NCBI RefSeq assembly: GCF_025685625.1
Contig: NZ_JAGSYI010000001.1
Span: 2,399,147 to 2,463,146 of the forward strand
Length of the DNA stretch: 64,000 bases
Origin: Acidicapsa acidisoli
GTDB taxonomy: Bacteria; Acidobacteriota; Terriglobia; Terriglobales; Acidobacteriaceae
Direction of reading: 5' to 3'
Part shown: positions 36,957 to 45,544 of the stretch, piece after piece
How the letters are laid out: each line of letters starts with the position of its first letter
Numbering within the stretch: the stretch's first letter is position 1
Program-made: the position numbers and the translations under genes
Notes under the pieces: generated by a model
What the model was told of the DNA's origin: nothing
Database searches by the model: none
What the model saw: the letters and a program-made list of their open reading frames with translations, nothing else

Positions 36957-38678
36957 ATGGACGCTTCCCGGCGAAAGCTTCTGCTCCGCGGCGCGAGACT
37001 GATGGCGACTGCGGCAGCAGGGCAGACGGGCCTGCTCGGCAACCTCGCCCTCCTTGCACAGCAGCAAACCTCGACCCCGATGCCCGCGCCCGGCATGGTC
37101 TACGAGGCCCCTGCTCCAGTTGCCGGAAACCAGACGACAACCCCGCCGCGTCCATGGCTCCATCCCGAACATCTGGCGCGATTCGTCGATCCGCTGCCTA
37201 TTCCGCAGACGCTCCGCAGCACCGAGACCAAGCCGCACCCCCACCTACCTGGCGTCCAGATCCCTTACCACCGCGTTGTAATGCGCAGGGTTGAGACCAA
37301 AGTCCACCGCAATCTGCCTGAAACAAGCGTCTGGAGCTATGGCAGCTCCGCTCCAGGGCCAACCATTGAGGCCCACAAAGGCCAGCCTCTGCTGATCGAG
37401 TGGGTCAATAATCTGCCCACACAGCACTTTCTGCCCATCGACCACACCCTCCACGGCGCAGGCAAGGATCAGCCCGATGTGCGCACCGCCGTCCATGTCC
37501 ACGGCGCAGTCGTTCCGCCTGAAAGCGACGGCTATCCGGAAGACTGGCAGACGCCCGGCCAGAGCATTACCGCTCTTTACCCCATGAATCAGGACGCTGC
37601 AACTCTCTGGTATCACGATCACGCCATGGGAATCGAGCGCCTCAACCAGTACGCCGGCCTTTTCGGCTTTTTCCTGGTGCGCGACGAGGCCGAAGATGCT
37701 CTTAATCTGCCGCACGGCAAGTATGAGATTCCCCTCGCCATTTGCGACCGCTTCTTCTACGCTGACGGCCAGCTACACTATCCCGATTCAGGCGACCCCG
37801 CCGCTCCATGGGTGCCGGAAATCTACGGCGACGTCATCCTCGCCAACGGCGCGATCTTTCCCTACCTTGCAGTCGAGCCGCGTCTCTATCGCGTCCGCCT
37901 GCTCAACTCCTCCAACTCCCGCGCTTATCTCTTCTCGCTCTCAAATGGCCACACCTTTCATCAGATCGGTTCCGATCAGGGACTGCTCGCCGCTCCCGTC
38001 GAACTGAAAGAGCTGATGCTCTCGCCGGCCGAGCGCGCCGACCTCTTGATCGACTTTTCCTCGCTTGCCAGCACAGAATTCACCCTCCAGGACCAGAAAC
38101 TGACTATTCTGCAATTCCGCGTAAACGGTACGGAAACGTCGGCGAACCCTATCAAAGCTCCGCAACAATCCCCTCAGTTTCCAGCCATCCTGCGCACCAT
38201 CGACCGCATTCCGGAGTCCGCCGCCGTCCGCACCCGAACTTTTACCCTCAACGAGTACATGCACCCACAATCCCGCATCATGCTCATGCTCTTGAATGGT
38301 CAATACTGGCATGAGCCGGTCACCGAGAAGCCGGTGCTCAACACCACCGAGATCTGGAGCCTGGTCAATACCACCCAGGACATCCATCCCATTCACCTGC
38401 ACCTCGTCCGCTTCCAGATTCTCGACCGCCGTCCCTTCGACGTGGATGACTACCTCAACTACAAGAACTTCCACTACATGGGCGATGCCGCCCCACCCGA
38501 GCCTAACGAGCGTGGTTGGAAAGACACCGTCAAGGCTCATCCCGAGACCGTCACCCGAATCATCATCCCTTTCCAGGGCTACGCGGGTCGCTACGTCTGG
38601 CACTGTCATCTCCTGGAGCACGCCGCCAACGAAATGATGCGTCCTTTTGAAGTCGTCGCCGCTCCGAAGTCAACCTGA
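36957..38678 (+). CDS. Multicopper oxidase (CotA/bilirubin-oxidase-like)
   Basis: Extracytoplasmic laccase-type oxidase coupling substrate oxidation to reduction of O2 to water. 573 residues. All four copper-binding motifs are visible: HVHGAVVPPESDG, WYHDHAMGIERLNQYAGL, HPIHLHLVRFQILDR and VWHCHLLEHAANEMM. The last gives type-1 copper ligands with an axial methionine. The N-terminus has a Tat-like twin arginine (ASRRKLLLRGARLMATAAAG). The ATG at 36957 was chosen because it gives a normal Tat n-region and leaves room after the terminator; a GTG at 36924 would begin only four bases past the terminator. Likely substrates are phenols, bilirubin-like compounds or metal ions. Confidence 0.92.
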   Translation: MDASRRKLLLRGARLMATAAAGQTGLLGNLALLAQQQTSTPMPAPGMVYEAPAPVAGNQTTTPPRPWLHPEHLARFVDPLPIPQTLRSTETKPHPHLPGVQIPYHRVVMRRVETKVHRNLPETSVWSYGSSAPGPTIEAHKGQPLLIEWVNNLPTQHFLPIDHTLHGAGKDQPDVRTAVHVHGAVVPPESDGYPEDWQTPGQSITALYPMNQDAATLWYHDHAMGIERLNQYAGLFGFFLVRDEAEDALNLPHGKYEIPLAICDRFFYADGQLHYPDSGDPAAPWVPEIYGDVILANGAIFPYLAVEPRLYRVRLLNSSNSRAYLFSLSNGHTFHQIGSDQGLLAAPVELKELMLSPAERADLLIDFSSLASTEFTLQDQKLTILQFRVNGTETSANPIKAPQQSPQFPAILRTIDRIPESAAVRTRTFTLNEYMHPQSRIMLMLLNGQYWHEPVTEKPVLNTTEIWSLVNTTQDIHPIHLHLVRFQILDRRPFDVDDYLNYKNFHYMGDAAPPEPNERGWKDTVKAHPETVTRIIIPFQGYAGRYVWHCHLLEHAANEMMRPFEVVAAPKST

Positions 38679-38711
38679 TCCTTGTCTTTCGCATATCGTG
38701 CGAGACGGATC
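38677..38711 (+). terminator. Imperfect hairpin after the multicopper oxidase (possible terminator)
   Basis: GATCC at 38677 and GGATC ending at 38711 enclose further pairing (GTCT with AGAC, CGCA with TGCG) with small bulges. There is no T-run, so termination is uncertain. Confidence 0.35.
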
Positions 38712-38740
38712 ATTCACCCGCTTGCTCTACGATGGTTTTC

Positions 38741-40444
38741 ATGAAGATTCTCTCCGCCGCCGAAATGCAGACCTGCGACCGAGTCACGATCGAGAAGTTC
38801 GGTATTCCGTCGACGGATCTCATGCGCTCTGCGGCAAGGGCGGTAGCCGACTTTACTCTGGCTCAATTTCCCGCGGCAAGACGTGTCACCATTCTCTGCG
38901 GACGAGGCAATAATGGCGGTGACGGCCTCATGACCGCTCGTCTGCTAGCTGAAGCCGGCCTCACGGTAACCACCCTGTTGCTTGGCCACCCCGAAGGCCT
39001 GAAAGGCGACGCCGCGCGGGCCTGGGCCGAACTAATGGGTTCGAATCCTTCCACCGACTCCGTTCGCGTAATCCGATCTTCGCAGGAACTCTCGGAAAGC
39101 GTCGATTCGCTATCCGCCGACCTGATCCTCGACGCAGTCGTCGGCACCGGCTTCAAGCCTCCCCTTCGGGGTCTGCCACTCGAAGCCCTCGAGTGGCTGA
39201 AATTCAGCGCCGCTCAAGCTCCCATATTGGCTATAGACCTGCCCTCCGGCTGGGACGCCGATTCGACCGCGTCCACCCAGCAAGGCCCCGTCTACCCCGC
39301 CGATGCCGTCGTCACCTTCACCGCGCCCAAGCCGGCCCACGTCTTCGGCCAACTCACCCGCAGCCTCCTTCAGCCAATCGTCGTCGCGCCCATCGGCTCA
39401 CCCGAGGAAGCTGTCGTTTCCAGTCTCAATCTCCACTGGTCTGGCTCTTCCAAAGCAATCACCGACCCGCCGCGTCCGCCCGATTCGAACAAAGGCATGT
39501 ACGGCCATGTCCTAGTCGTCGGTGGCAGCCCCGGCAAATCCGGCGCACCCGCGATGGCTGCTCTCGCAGCGCTGCGCACAGGAGCTGGTCTGGTCACGGC
39601 GGCGGTGACATCCTCCGTCCTTCCGCTCGTCGCCGCCATCGCGCCTGAGTTAATGACTCAGGCCCTCGTCGCAACATCCACCGGCGAAATCTCACCCGAA
39701 AATCTGTCTCCCGAAGCGCTCAAATCTCTGCTCCATCGCATTACCGTTCTGGCCATTGGTCCCGGGCTCGGAACCAGCCCCGAGGCAATCGATTTCGCCC
39801 TCGGCCTGCTCTCCCAAACGCGCCTGCCCGCCGTAGCCGACGCCGACGCGCTCAACGCCCTGGCCACGCAGCCCGATCTGCTTCGCAAGATCTCCGCAGG
39901 CCGAACTCTGGTCCTGACCCCGCACCCGGGCGAAATGTCCCGCCTCACCGGCCTGTCAACGGCCGAAATCCAGGCCAATCGCATTCAAGTAGCCCGGGAC
40001 TTCGCGGTCAGGAATCAGATTATTCTGGTTCTCAAAGGCTGGCGCACCCTCATCGCCCATCCCGACGGCGCAATCGCGGTCAACACCACTGGCAACCCAG
40101 GCATGGCCAAAGGGGGCAGCGGAGATCTCCTCACCGGCATGGTCGCGAGCCTCCTGGCCCAGCACCCCAACGATCCACAGCGGGCCGTGGAAGCCGCCGT
40201 CTATCTTCACGGCCTCGCCGCCGACATCACGATCCGCCAGCCCGGAATCGGCGGCGACCAGCATACGCTGCTTGCCACGGATTCTCTCGCAAATTTGCAC
40301 AGGGCTTTCCGCTATCATCCGTCAAGCATTCGCAAGTACGCCGATTCCGGCGCCAACGCCGGGTATTGTTGGCTTCAGGGGATTTCTCCAGAATTCGCCC
40401 TTCACCCCGGCTTCGACCAAAGCCCACCTCCAGGAGCGTCATGA
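38741..40444 (+). CDS. nnr: Bifunctional NAD(P)H-hydrate repair enzyme Nnr (epimerase + ADP/ATP-dependent dehydratase)
   Basis: Repairs damaged NAD(P)H hydrates; cytoplasmic. The N-terminal YjeF_N epimerase domain covers about residues 1-215 (CGRGNNGGDGLMTARLLAEAG, VVGTGFKPPLRG, AIDLPSGWDADS). The C-terminal ribokinase-like dehydratase covers about 250-520 (GHVLVVGGSPGKSGAPAMAA, VLTPHPGEMSRLTG, NTTGNPGMAKGGSGDLLTGM). The start at 38741 matches family N-termini (MKILSAAEM); an ATG at 38732 adds three residues. The last 45 or so residues, from about HRAFRYHPS onward, extend past the usual end. The gene overlaps tsaE by ATGA, the common Nnr-TsaE pairing. Confidence 0.95.
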   Translation: MKILSAAEMQTCDRVTIEKFGIPSTDLMRSAARAVADFTLAQFPAARRVTILCGRGNNGGDGLMTARLLAEAGLTVTTLLLGHPEGLKGDAARAWAELMGSNPSTDSVRVIRSSQELSESVDSLSADLILDAVVGTGFKPPLRGLPLEALEWLKFSAAQAPILAIDLPSGWDADSTASTQQGPVYPADAVVTFTAPKPAHVFGQLTRSLLQPIVVAPIGSPEEAVVSSLNLHWSGSSKAITDPPRPPDSNKGMYGHVLVVGGSPGKSGAPAMAALAALRTGAGLVTAAVTSSVLPLVAAIAPELMTQALVATSTGEISPENLSPEALKSLLHRITVLAIGPGLGTSPEAIDFALGLLSQTRLPAVADADALNALATQPDLLRKISAGRTLVLTPHPGEMSRLTGLSTAEIQANRIQVARDFAVRNQIILVLKGWRTLIAHPDGAIAVNTTGNPGMAKGGSGDLLTGMVASLLAQHPNDPQRAVEAAVYLHGLAADITIRQPGIGGDQHTLLATDSLANLHRAFRYHPSSIRKYADSGANAGYCWLQGISPEFALHPGFDQSPPPGAS

Positions 40445-40929
40445 GCAAAGTTGCCGAAACCAAGAGCGAATCCCTACAACCCGGACCTCAGACGTACGAG
40501 TACGAGTCCAAGTCCAGCGCCGGAACTATCGCCATCGGCCGCAAGCTTGCTGCTCTGCTTGCTCCGCCCCGGCTCATGATCCTGCGCGGAGATCTGGGCG
40601 CAGGTAAAACCACCCTCGTTAAAGGCATCGCCGCAGCCCTGGGCGCAGCCGAGCCGGACGAAGTCACCAGCCCGACCTTTACGCTGGTCCATGAATACGC
40701 AGGCGAGCTGGAAGGTCGTCCCGTCAAGCTCCTGCACCTAGATCTCTACCGCCTCGACGCCGAGCGCCAACTCGATTCCCTGGGTCTGGAAGAGATGCGC
40801 ACGCCAGACGGCATCGTCCTTGTCGAATGGGGCGAAAAATTCAAGAGCGTCCGCAAACATGCCGACGGAGAAATCGTCGTCACTTCCGCCGGAGGAGATG
40901 CTCGCAAAATCGTCGTGACCTTGAACTGA
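40441..40929 (+). CDS. tsaE: tRNA threonylcarbamoyladenosine biosynthesis ATPase TsaE
   Basis: ATPase that supports TsaB/TsaD in making the t6A modification of ANN-decoding tRNAs. 162 residues with the P-loop GDLGAGKTTLVKG at about 50-62, the conserved SPTFTLVHEY at 77-86, HLDLYRLD at 99-106 and a C-terminal VLVEWGEKF. About 20 extra polar residues precede the core. CCAGGAG lies well placed before the ATG. It is translationally coupled to nnr. Confidence 0.96.
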   Translation: MSKVAETKSESLQPGPQTYEYESKSSAGTIAIGRKLAALLAPPRLMILRGDLGAGKTTLVKGIAAALGAAEPDEVTSPTFTLVHEYAGELEGRPVKLLHLDLYRLDAERQLDSLGLEEMRTPDGIVLVEWGEKFKSVRKHADGEIVVTSAGGDARKIVVTLN

Positions 40930-40941
40930 GACAAGAGAACG

Positions 40942-40988
40942 GAAGCACAGGCCTCGATTCCCCTGTCGAGAATCGAGGCCTGTGCTTC
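40942..40988. terminator. Bidirectional hairpin terminator between tsaE and the cystathionine gamma-synthase gene
   Basis: GAAGCACAGGCCTCGATT (40942-40959) pairs perfectly over 18 bases with AATCGAGGCCTGTGCTTC (40971-40988), loop 11 bases. It sits between convergent genes. T-runs are weak on both sides. Confidence 0.8.
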
Positions 40989-40999
40989 TAGATTCGCGG

Positions 41000-42148
41000 T
41001 TAGACGGCCTCGAGTGCCTGGGCAAGATCCGCGATCAGATCTTCCTTGTCCTCAATCCCTACCGAAAGCCGCACCAGCTCCGGCGTAATTCCGATCGCCT
41101 GGCGCCGTTCTTCTGTCATGCCCGCGTGGGTCGTGGTCGCGGAGTGCGAAGCCAGCGACTCGACCCCGCCCAGCGATTCCGCATTCAGGAAAATCTTCAA
41201 AGCAGAGAGAAACCGCCCCACCGCATCCTTAGAATCCAGCTCCAGCGTCATCATGGAGCCAAATCCCTTCTGCTGCCGTGCCGCTAACTCGTGCTGTGGG
41301 TGCGACGCGAGGCCGGGATAGAAGATCTTCTGCACCTTAGGGTGAGCGGATAGAAATGCCGCCACTGCGCGCCCATTCTCGTCGTGCTGTTTCATGCGCA
41401 AAGGCAGAGTCTTGATGCCGCGCAGCACCAGAAAACACTCAAACGGCGAAAGAATGCCGCCCAGCGCCTTCTGCATCAGAATGTAACGGTCGCGATGTTC
41501 CGGCTTGGTTCCCACCAGAACTCCGCCCAATCCATCCGAATGTCCATTCAGAAACTTCGTCGTCGAGTGCATCACAATATCGGCACCCAGCGCCAGCGGA
41601 CTCTGCAACACCGGCGAAAGAAACGTGTTATCCACGCTGACCTCAGCACCGGCCTTGTGCGCCAGCTCTGCGACCGCCGCGATATCGGTAAGCTGCATCA
41701 GCGGATTCGTCGGCGTCTCCACATGCACCAATTTTGTATTCGGCTTCAGCGCGGCAGCCACCGCATCCAGATTCGCGAGGTCCACATACTCGACCTCGAT
41801 ACCGAAATGGCAGATTACCTCGTCCAGCAATCTTGCCGTCCCGCCATACACATTGTGCGAGCAGATCAGGTGATCTCCCGCATGCAGTGGAGCCATCAGC
41901 GCCGTCAGCGCCGCCATGCCGCTGCCGAAGGCATGAGCGCTGCTTCCGCCCTCCAGCACCGCGAGCGCCTCTTCCAGCCGGTCACGCGTCGGATTGCCTG
42001 CGCGCGAGTAATCCCAGCCCTTGTCTGTGCCAATCCCGGTCAGTTCAAATGTGGAAGACAGATAGACGGGAACATTCACCGCGCCGGTCTGCGGATCAGG
42101 ATACTGCCCGGCATGCACTGCAAGAGTCGAGTACTTGTATTCAGCCAT
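41000..42148 (-). CDS. PLP-dependent trans-sulfuration enzyme (cystathionine gamma-synthase / lyase)
   Basis: Cys/Met metabolism PLP enzyme of 382 residues. The cofactor lysine is K198 in HSTTKFLNGHSDGLGG. Other family motifs are YSRAGNPTRDRLEEALAVLE, SGMAALTALMAPL, HVETPTNPLMQ and SLGGVESLASHSATTTHAGM. This group includes cystathionine gamma-synthase (MetB), beta-lyase (MetC) and gamma-lyase, which cannot be separated reliably by eye. It is followed on the same strand by the upstream-lying cysK gene, 58 bases away, so both are probably transcribed together for sulfur amino-acid synthesis or reverse trans-sulfuration. Confidence 0.93.
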   Translation of the reverse strand: MAEYKYSTLAVHAGQYPDPQTGAVNVPVYLSSTFELTGIGTDKGWDYSRAGNPTRDRLEEALAVLEGGSSAHAFGSGMAALTALMAPLHAGDHLICSHNVYGGTARLLDEVICHFGIEVEYVDLANLDAVAAALKPNTKLVHVETPTNPLMQLTDIAAVAELAHKAGAEVSVDNTFLSPVLQSPLALGADIVMHSTTKFLNGHSDGLGGVLVGTKPEHRDRYILMQKALGGILSPFECFLVLRGIKTLPLRMKQHDENGRAVAAFLSAHPKVQKIFYPGLASHPQHELAARQQKGFGSMMTLELDSKDAVGRFLSALKIFLNAESLGGVESLASHSATTTHAGMTEERRQAIGITPELVRLSVGIEDKEDLIADLAQALEAV

Positions 42149-42206
42149 AAATGAGTTAGAAAGACGATCTCCTGGTTCTTAGCTTATCGTGCCGGGCTGT
42201 GCGCAC

Positions 42207-43160
42207 CTAAACTCCGCCATCAAAGATATTCTTCGAGAGATATCGCTCCGCCGAGTCAGGAATAATCAGCGCAATCCGTTTTCCAGCCCCCAGCTCGCCG
42301 GCCAGTTGTGCCGCGGCAAAGGCGATCGCCCCTGCGCTTGAACCTCCCAGCAATCCCTCTTCCGCCGCCAGCCGCTTCACCATCGTGAAAGCATCCTCAT
42401 CGTTGACGGCGATAATGCGGTCGCAGAACTGGCGATGGAAGGTCTCCGGAATAAAGCTAACGCCGATGCCCTCCACCTTGTGCTTGCCGGGCGCGCCGCC
42501 CTGAAGGATGGAGCCTTGCGTCTCTACTGCGACATTGATCACGTCAGGATTCCGCTCCTTGAAAAAGCGCGCGATGCCTGAAAACGTGCCCCCGGTCCCG
42601 ACTCCAGCGACGAAGCCGTCCACGCGGCCCTCCATCTGTTCCCAGATTTCGGCAGCGGTCGTGTCGTGGTGAAAGTCCGGATTGGATTGATTCTGAAACT
42701 GCAGCGCAACAAAGGCTCCGGGAATCGCCGCCGCAGCGTCTCTCGCGCGCCGGATCGCCCCGCCCATCCCTTCGTCCTCAGGAGTTCGCACCACTTCTGC
42801 GCCAAATCCCCGCATCAGAATGCACTTTTCCTCGGCAAATCCCTCCGGCACAAACAACAGCACTTTGTAGCCGCGATTTACGCCGATCAACGCCAGGCCC
42901 ACGCCGGTATTGCCTGCGGTGGCCTCAATAATCGTGGACCCGCGATGCAGGAGACCGCGCGCTTCCGCATCCAGAATCATGCCCAAAGCCGCACGGTCCT
43001 TGATGCTCCCGCCAGGATTCAGAAACTCCAGCTTGGCAAAGAGATCCGCGTCGGAAGCAGGCGCAATCCGCCCCAGCCGCAGCATCGGCGTCGAGCCCAC
43101 CAGTTGAGTGATATCGTCAGCAACGCGCAGAGCAGAGGGAATCGAACCGGCTATGGACAT
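42207..43160 (-). CDS. cysK: Cysteine synthase A (O-acetylserine sulfhydrylase)
   Basis: Forms cysteine from O-acetylserine and sulfide using PLP. 317 residues. The Schiff-base lysine is K54 in LEFLNPGGSIKDRAALGM, the substrate loop is EATAGNTGVGLALIGVNRGY, and the phosphate-binding loop is GVGTGGTFSGIARFFKE. The GGSSAGAIAFAAA segment near the C-terminus is also typical. Cystathionine beta-synthase is an alternative because of the neighbouring trans-sulfuration gene, but there is no CBS-domain tail. It is divergent from the mscS-like gene over 118 bases. Confidence 0.93.
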   Translation of the reverse strand: MSIAGSIPSALRVADDITQLVGSTPMLRLGRIAPASDADLFAKLEFLNPGGSIKDRAALGMILDAEARGLLHRGSTIIEATAGNTGVGLALIGVNRGYKVLLFVPEGFAEEKCILMRGFGAEVVRTPEDEGMGGAIRRARDAAAAIPGAFVALQFQNQSNPDFHHDTTAAEIWEQMEGRVDGFVAGVGTGGTFSGIARFFKERNPDVINVAVETQGSILQGGAPGKHKVEGIGVSFIPETFHRQFCDRIIAVNDEDAFTMVKRLAAEEGLLGGSSAGAIAFAAAQLAGELGAGKRIALIIPDSAERYLSKNIFDGGV

Positions 43161-43278
43161 GCGGTCTTCAGTTTATCGCACCCGCCGTCGGTGACCTGAT
43201 TGCGATCGTCCGTGCAAACTTCCCTAATGCACGATAATTTGATCTTCTCTCACGAAGTTAATCTGTGACAATCACCTT

Positions 43279-45162
43279 ATGGCCATTACTCATCCCCCGG
43301 TATCTGAGCCGCCGCCTGTTAGGAGCCTGCATCGCGCACTTAGCCGGACCAGGGCTATCTCTCTTATAATTCTCGCCTCGCTCCTCGCACTTTGTTTAGT
43401 CTCTTTTTGGATAACACGCGACTCTATGGAGCATCTGCCCTTCCTCAAGGGACAGACTGGCGTGAATCTCACAACCGGCGAGACGAATACGCTGGTCGAT
43501 CTGCGGCCGTGGCAAACCATTGAGGCTCTTGCCCCTCTGGCTGTAACGAGTGAAGAGAATGAGTATGCGCATCAGGCGGAGCGCCTGGCCGATCATGAAG
43601 TAGATCAGGCTTTTGCGTCAGCTCTGCGGTTGGCTACTGTCAGGGTGCAGGGACGGGTGCTAAGTGGGGATGCGCTTGCCCTTTCGCAAGAAGTCGCACA
43701 GCTGCAGCAACTCGTGCAGGATGACCAGGCGCAGGTTAAGAGCCTGTCGGGCGTCTCTGGCAATTCGAGCGTATCTACGAACTCTGGCGACCAGGGGAGC
43801 AGCAATGGGGGCGATCTTGAAATTGCAAAAGCCCAGTTAGGCCTGGATTCGGATCAATTGGCAGACGCGCAGCAGGATCTTGCTCGCGCCTCCGGAGATG
43901 ATCGCGCGCAGATTCAGAGCGAATTGACAGAGCATGAAGCTTCGATGAAGAAGTACGACAGTGAATCGCGCGGAGATACACAGGTAGCGGTCGTCTCCGC
44001 GGCGCGGTTTGGCACGCTGGCATCACGAATAAGGGCATGGAATAGCCAACGGGCTCGCTACCGGTTGATACTTCAGGCGTTGCTGCAAGCCCAGAACGAC
44101 GTTAAATCGCTCACTGTCGAGCACAATGCACTTGAATCTCAGGCAAACACGCTCGCCGTTGCCCCCGCAGCTGCGCAGGATCGTGCGACGAGGTTGGCCA
44201 GCATTCGGCAAAGAAGCGTGCAGCGCCAGCTGTTAAGTCTTTATGACGATCGCATCCAGACGCAGCAGCAACTCGCCGCCGTATACGAGAAGTGGGCGGC
44301 ACAGGTGCTTTTGCAGCACCGCATTGTCATGCACCTGATGTTGGGGTCGATGGCGTTAATCGCTTTCGTCCTCATTAGCGTCATTGTTGGAGATGCGCTG
44401 GTGGTGCGGCTGATGGCTCGACCTGGACTGGACCGGCGGAGAATGCAGACGCTCCGCACGATCTTACAACTGGGGATACAGTTCGTCGGTATTCTAGCTG
44501 TCTTGTTAGTTGTATTCGGATCGCCGGAGCAGATGCCTACGATTCTGGGCCTGGCTACCGCGGGCTTCACTGTAGTTATGCAGGACTTTATTATCGCTTT
44601 CTTCGGATGGTTTGTCTTGATGGGTAAGCATGGCATTCGGGTTGGAGATTGGGTAGAGATCAATGGTGTAGGCGGAGAGGTGACGGAAATTGGTCTCTTC
44701 CGGACAACAATGCTTGAAACAGGGAACTGGACAGATAAGGGGCATCCAACTGGGCGAAGAGTCACCTTTATTAACAGCTTTGCGATTCGGGGACAGTATT
44801 TCAACTTTTCTACTACCGGGCAATGGATGTGGGATGAGATTTCAGTAAGTGTGCCCGCGTCGGATGATGCCTATGCCATGGTGGATAGCATCCATGCGGT
44901 TGTGCAGCGGGAAACAGAGAAAGATGCCCGGGTTGCGGAGGGGGAGTGGAAACGGGGCACGCGCCAGGATGGCTTGAGCCAATTTACCGCCGATCCGACC
45001 GTCAGCCTGCGTCCTTCAGGAGCCGGCATCGACATTCTGGTGCGCTATGTTACACGTGCTTCCGACCGGTTTGAAATGCGGAATCGTCTTTGCCAAAAGG
45101 TAATTGACGTACTACATCCGCCGAACGTGGCGGCCGAAGCGGAAAATGTGAGTCCCAGTTGA
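43279..45162 (+). CDS. MscS-family mechanosensitive channel with long extracytoplasmic coiled coil
   Basis: Inner-membrane channel of 627 residues. An N-terminal helix (RAISLIILASLLALCLVSFW) is followed by about 300 residues of polar, Gln/Ala/Asp-rich coiled coil (about 80-350) with a Ser/Gly-rich loop. Then come transmembrane helices (about 355-450) and the MscS core: the pore-lining ATAGFTVVMQDFIIAFFGWF and beta-domain GIRVGDWVEINGVGGEVTEIG, followed by a C-terminal alpha/beta domain. The long coiled coil resembles larger MscS relatives more than the 286-residue E. coli MscS. Likely role: release of solutes upon osmotic downshift. Confidence 0.9.
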   Translation: MAITHPPVSEPPPVRSLHRALSRTRAISLIILASLLALCLVSFWITRDSMEHLPFLKGQTGVNLTTGETNTLVDLRPWQTIEALAPLAVTSEENEYAHQAERLADHEVDQAFASALRLATVRVQGRVLSGDALALSQEVAQLQQLVQDDQAQVKSLSGVSGNSSVSTNSGDQGSSNGGDLEIAKAQLGLDSDQLADAQQDLARASGDDRAQIQSELTEHEASMKKYDSESRGDTQVAVVSAARFGTLASRIRAWNSQRARYRLILQALLQAQNDVKSLTVEHNALESQANTLAVAPAAAQDRATRLASIRQRSVQRQLLSLYDDRIQTQQQLAAVYEKWAAQVLLQHRIVMHLMLGSMALIAFVLISVIVGDALVVRLMARPGLDRRRMQTLRTILQLGIQFVGILAVLLVVFGSPEQMPTILGLATAGFTVVMQDFIIAFFGWFVLMGKHGIRVGDWVEINGVGGEVTEIGLFRTTMLETGNWTDKGHPTGRRVTFINSFAIRGQYFNFSTTGQWMWDEISVSVPASDDAYAMVDSIHAVVQRETEKDARVAEGEWKRGTRQDGLSQFTADPTVSLRPSGAGIDILVRYVTRASDRFEMRNRLCQKVIDVLHPPNVAAEAENVSPS

Positions 45163-45544
45163 TCTTGCTGTAACGGAGTCTCCCGGATTTAAGTGGATGG
45201 CCCAGCCGGTTATTTTCTGCCCCAGGTTTCGCGGCTAAATATTGAGTCCACATTGCGGGCGGACAGAACCCGGCGGGCCGAACCGTCCCTGCCAGAGGCA
45301 TGCGAATGGCTTCCGTCTGCAGCTTCCTCCTCTTATGGAAGCCTGTAAACGGACGTATCTGCCAGGCCTGCCGGGTATACGGGAGGTTACACTTCCGAAT
45401 CGCGACGGATTGGCAATGCTGTAATTCCGCGAAGTTACGGTCGGCGCTAACTTGGCAATGAACTTGCTACTACCAAGCAACAGAAGCCAGGGCTGGGCTG
45501 CGAATTCTCATCTCCCAGCTCGTTTCTAGCGTGAGGAGAGTTCT
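45163..45544. other. Long leader/intergenic region before the Ig-like lipoprotein gene
   Basis: 382 bases with no supported coding frame. It is GC-rich with several short hairpins (for example CTTGG...CCAAG around 45450-45477). It matches no riboswitch class I can recognise. GAGGAG ends a few bases before the ATG at 45545. Confidence 0.5.

Noticed and set aside
39038-39048. GGTTCGAATCC, a tRNA T-loop-like word
   Set aside because: It lies inside the nnr coding frame, and no acceptor stem, anticodon arm or CCA-proximal pairing surrounds it.
45163-45544. Possible riboswitch in the long leader of the Ig-like lipoprotein gene
   Set aside because: No conserved core of any known class (c-di-GMP, cobalamin, SAM, TPP, glycine) could be found by eye.
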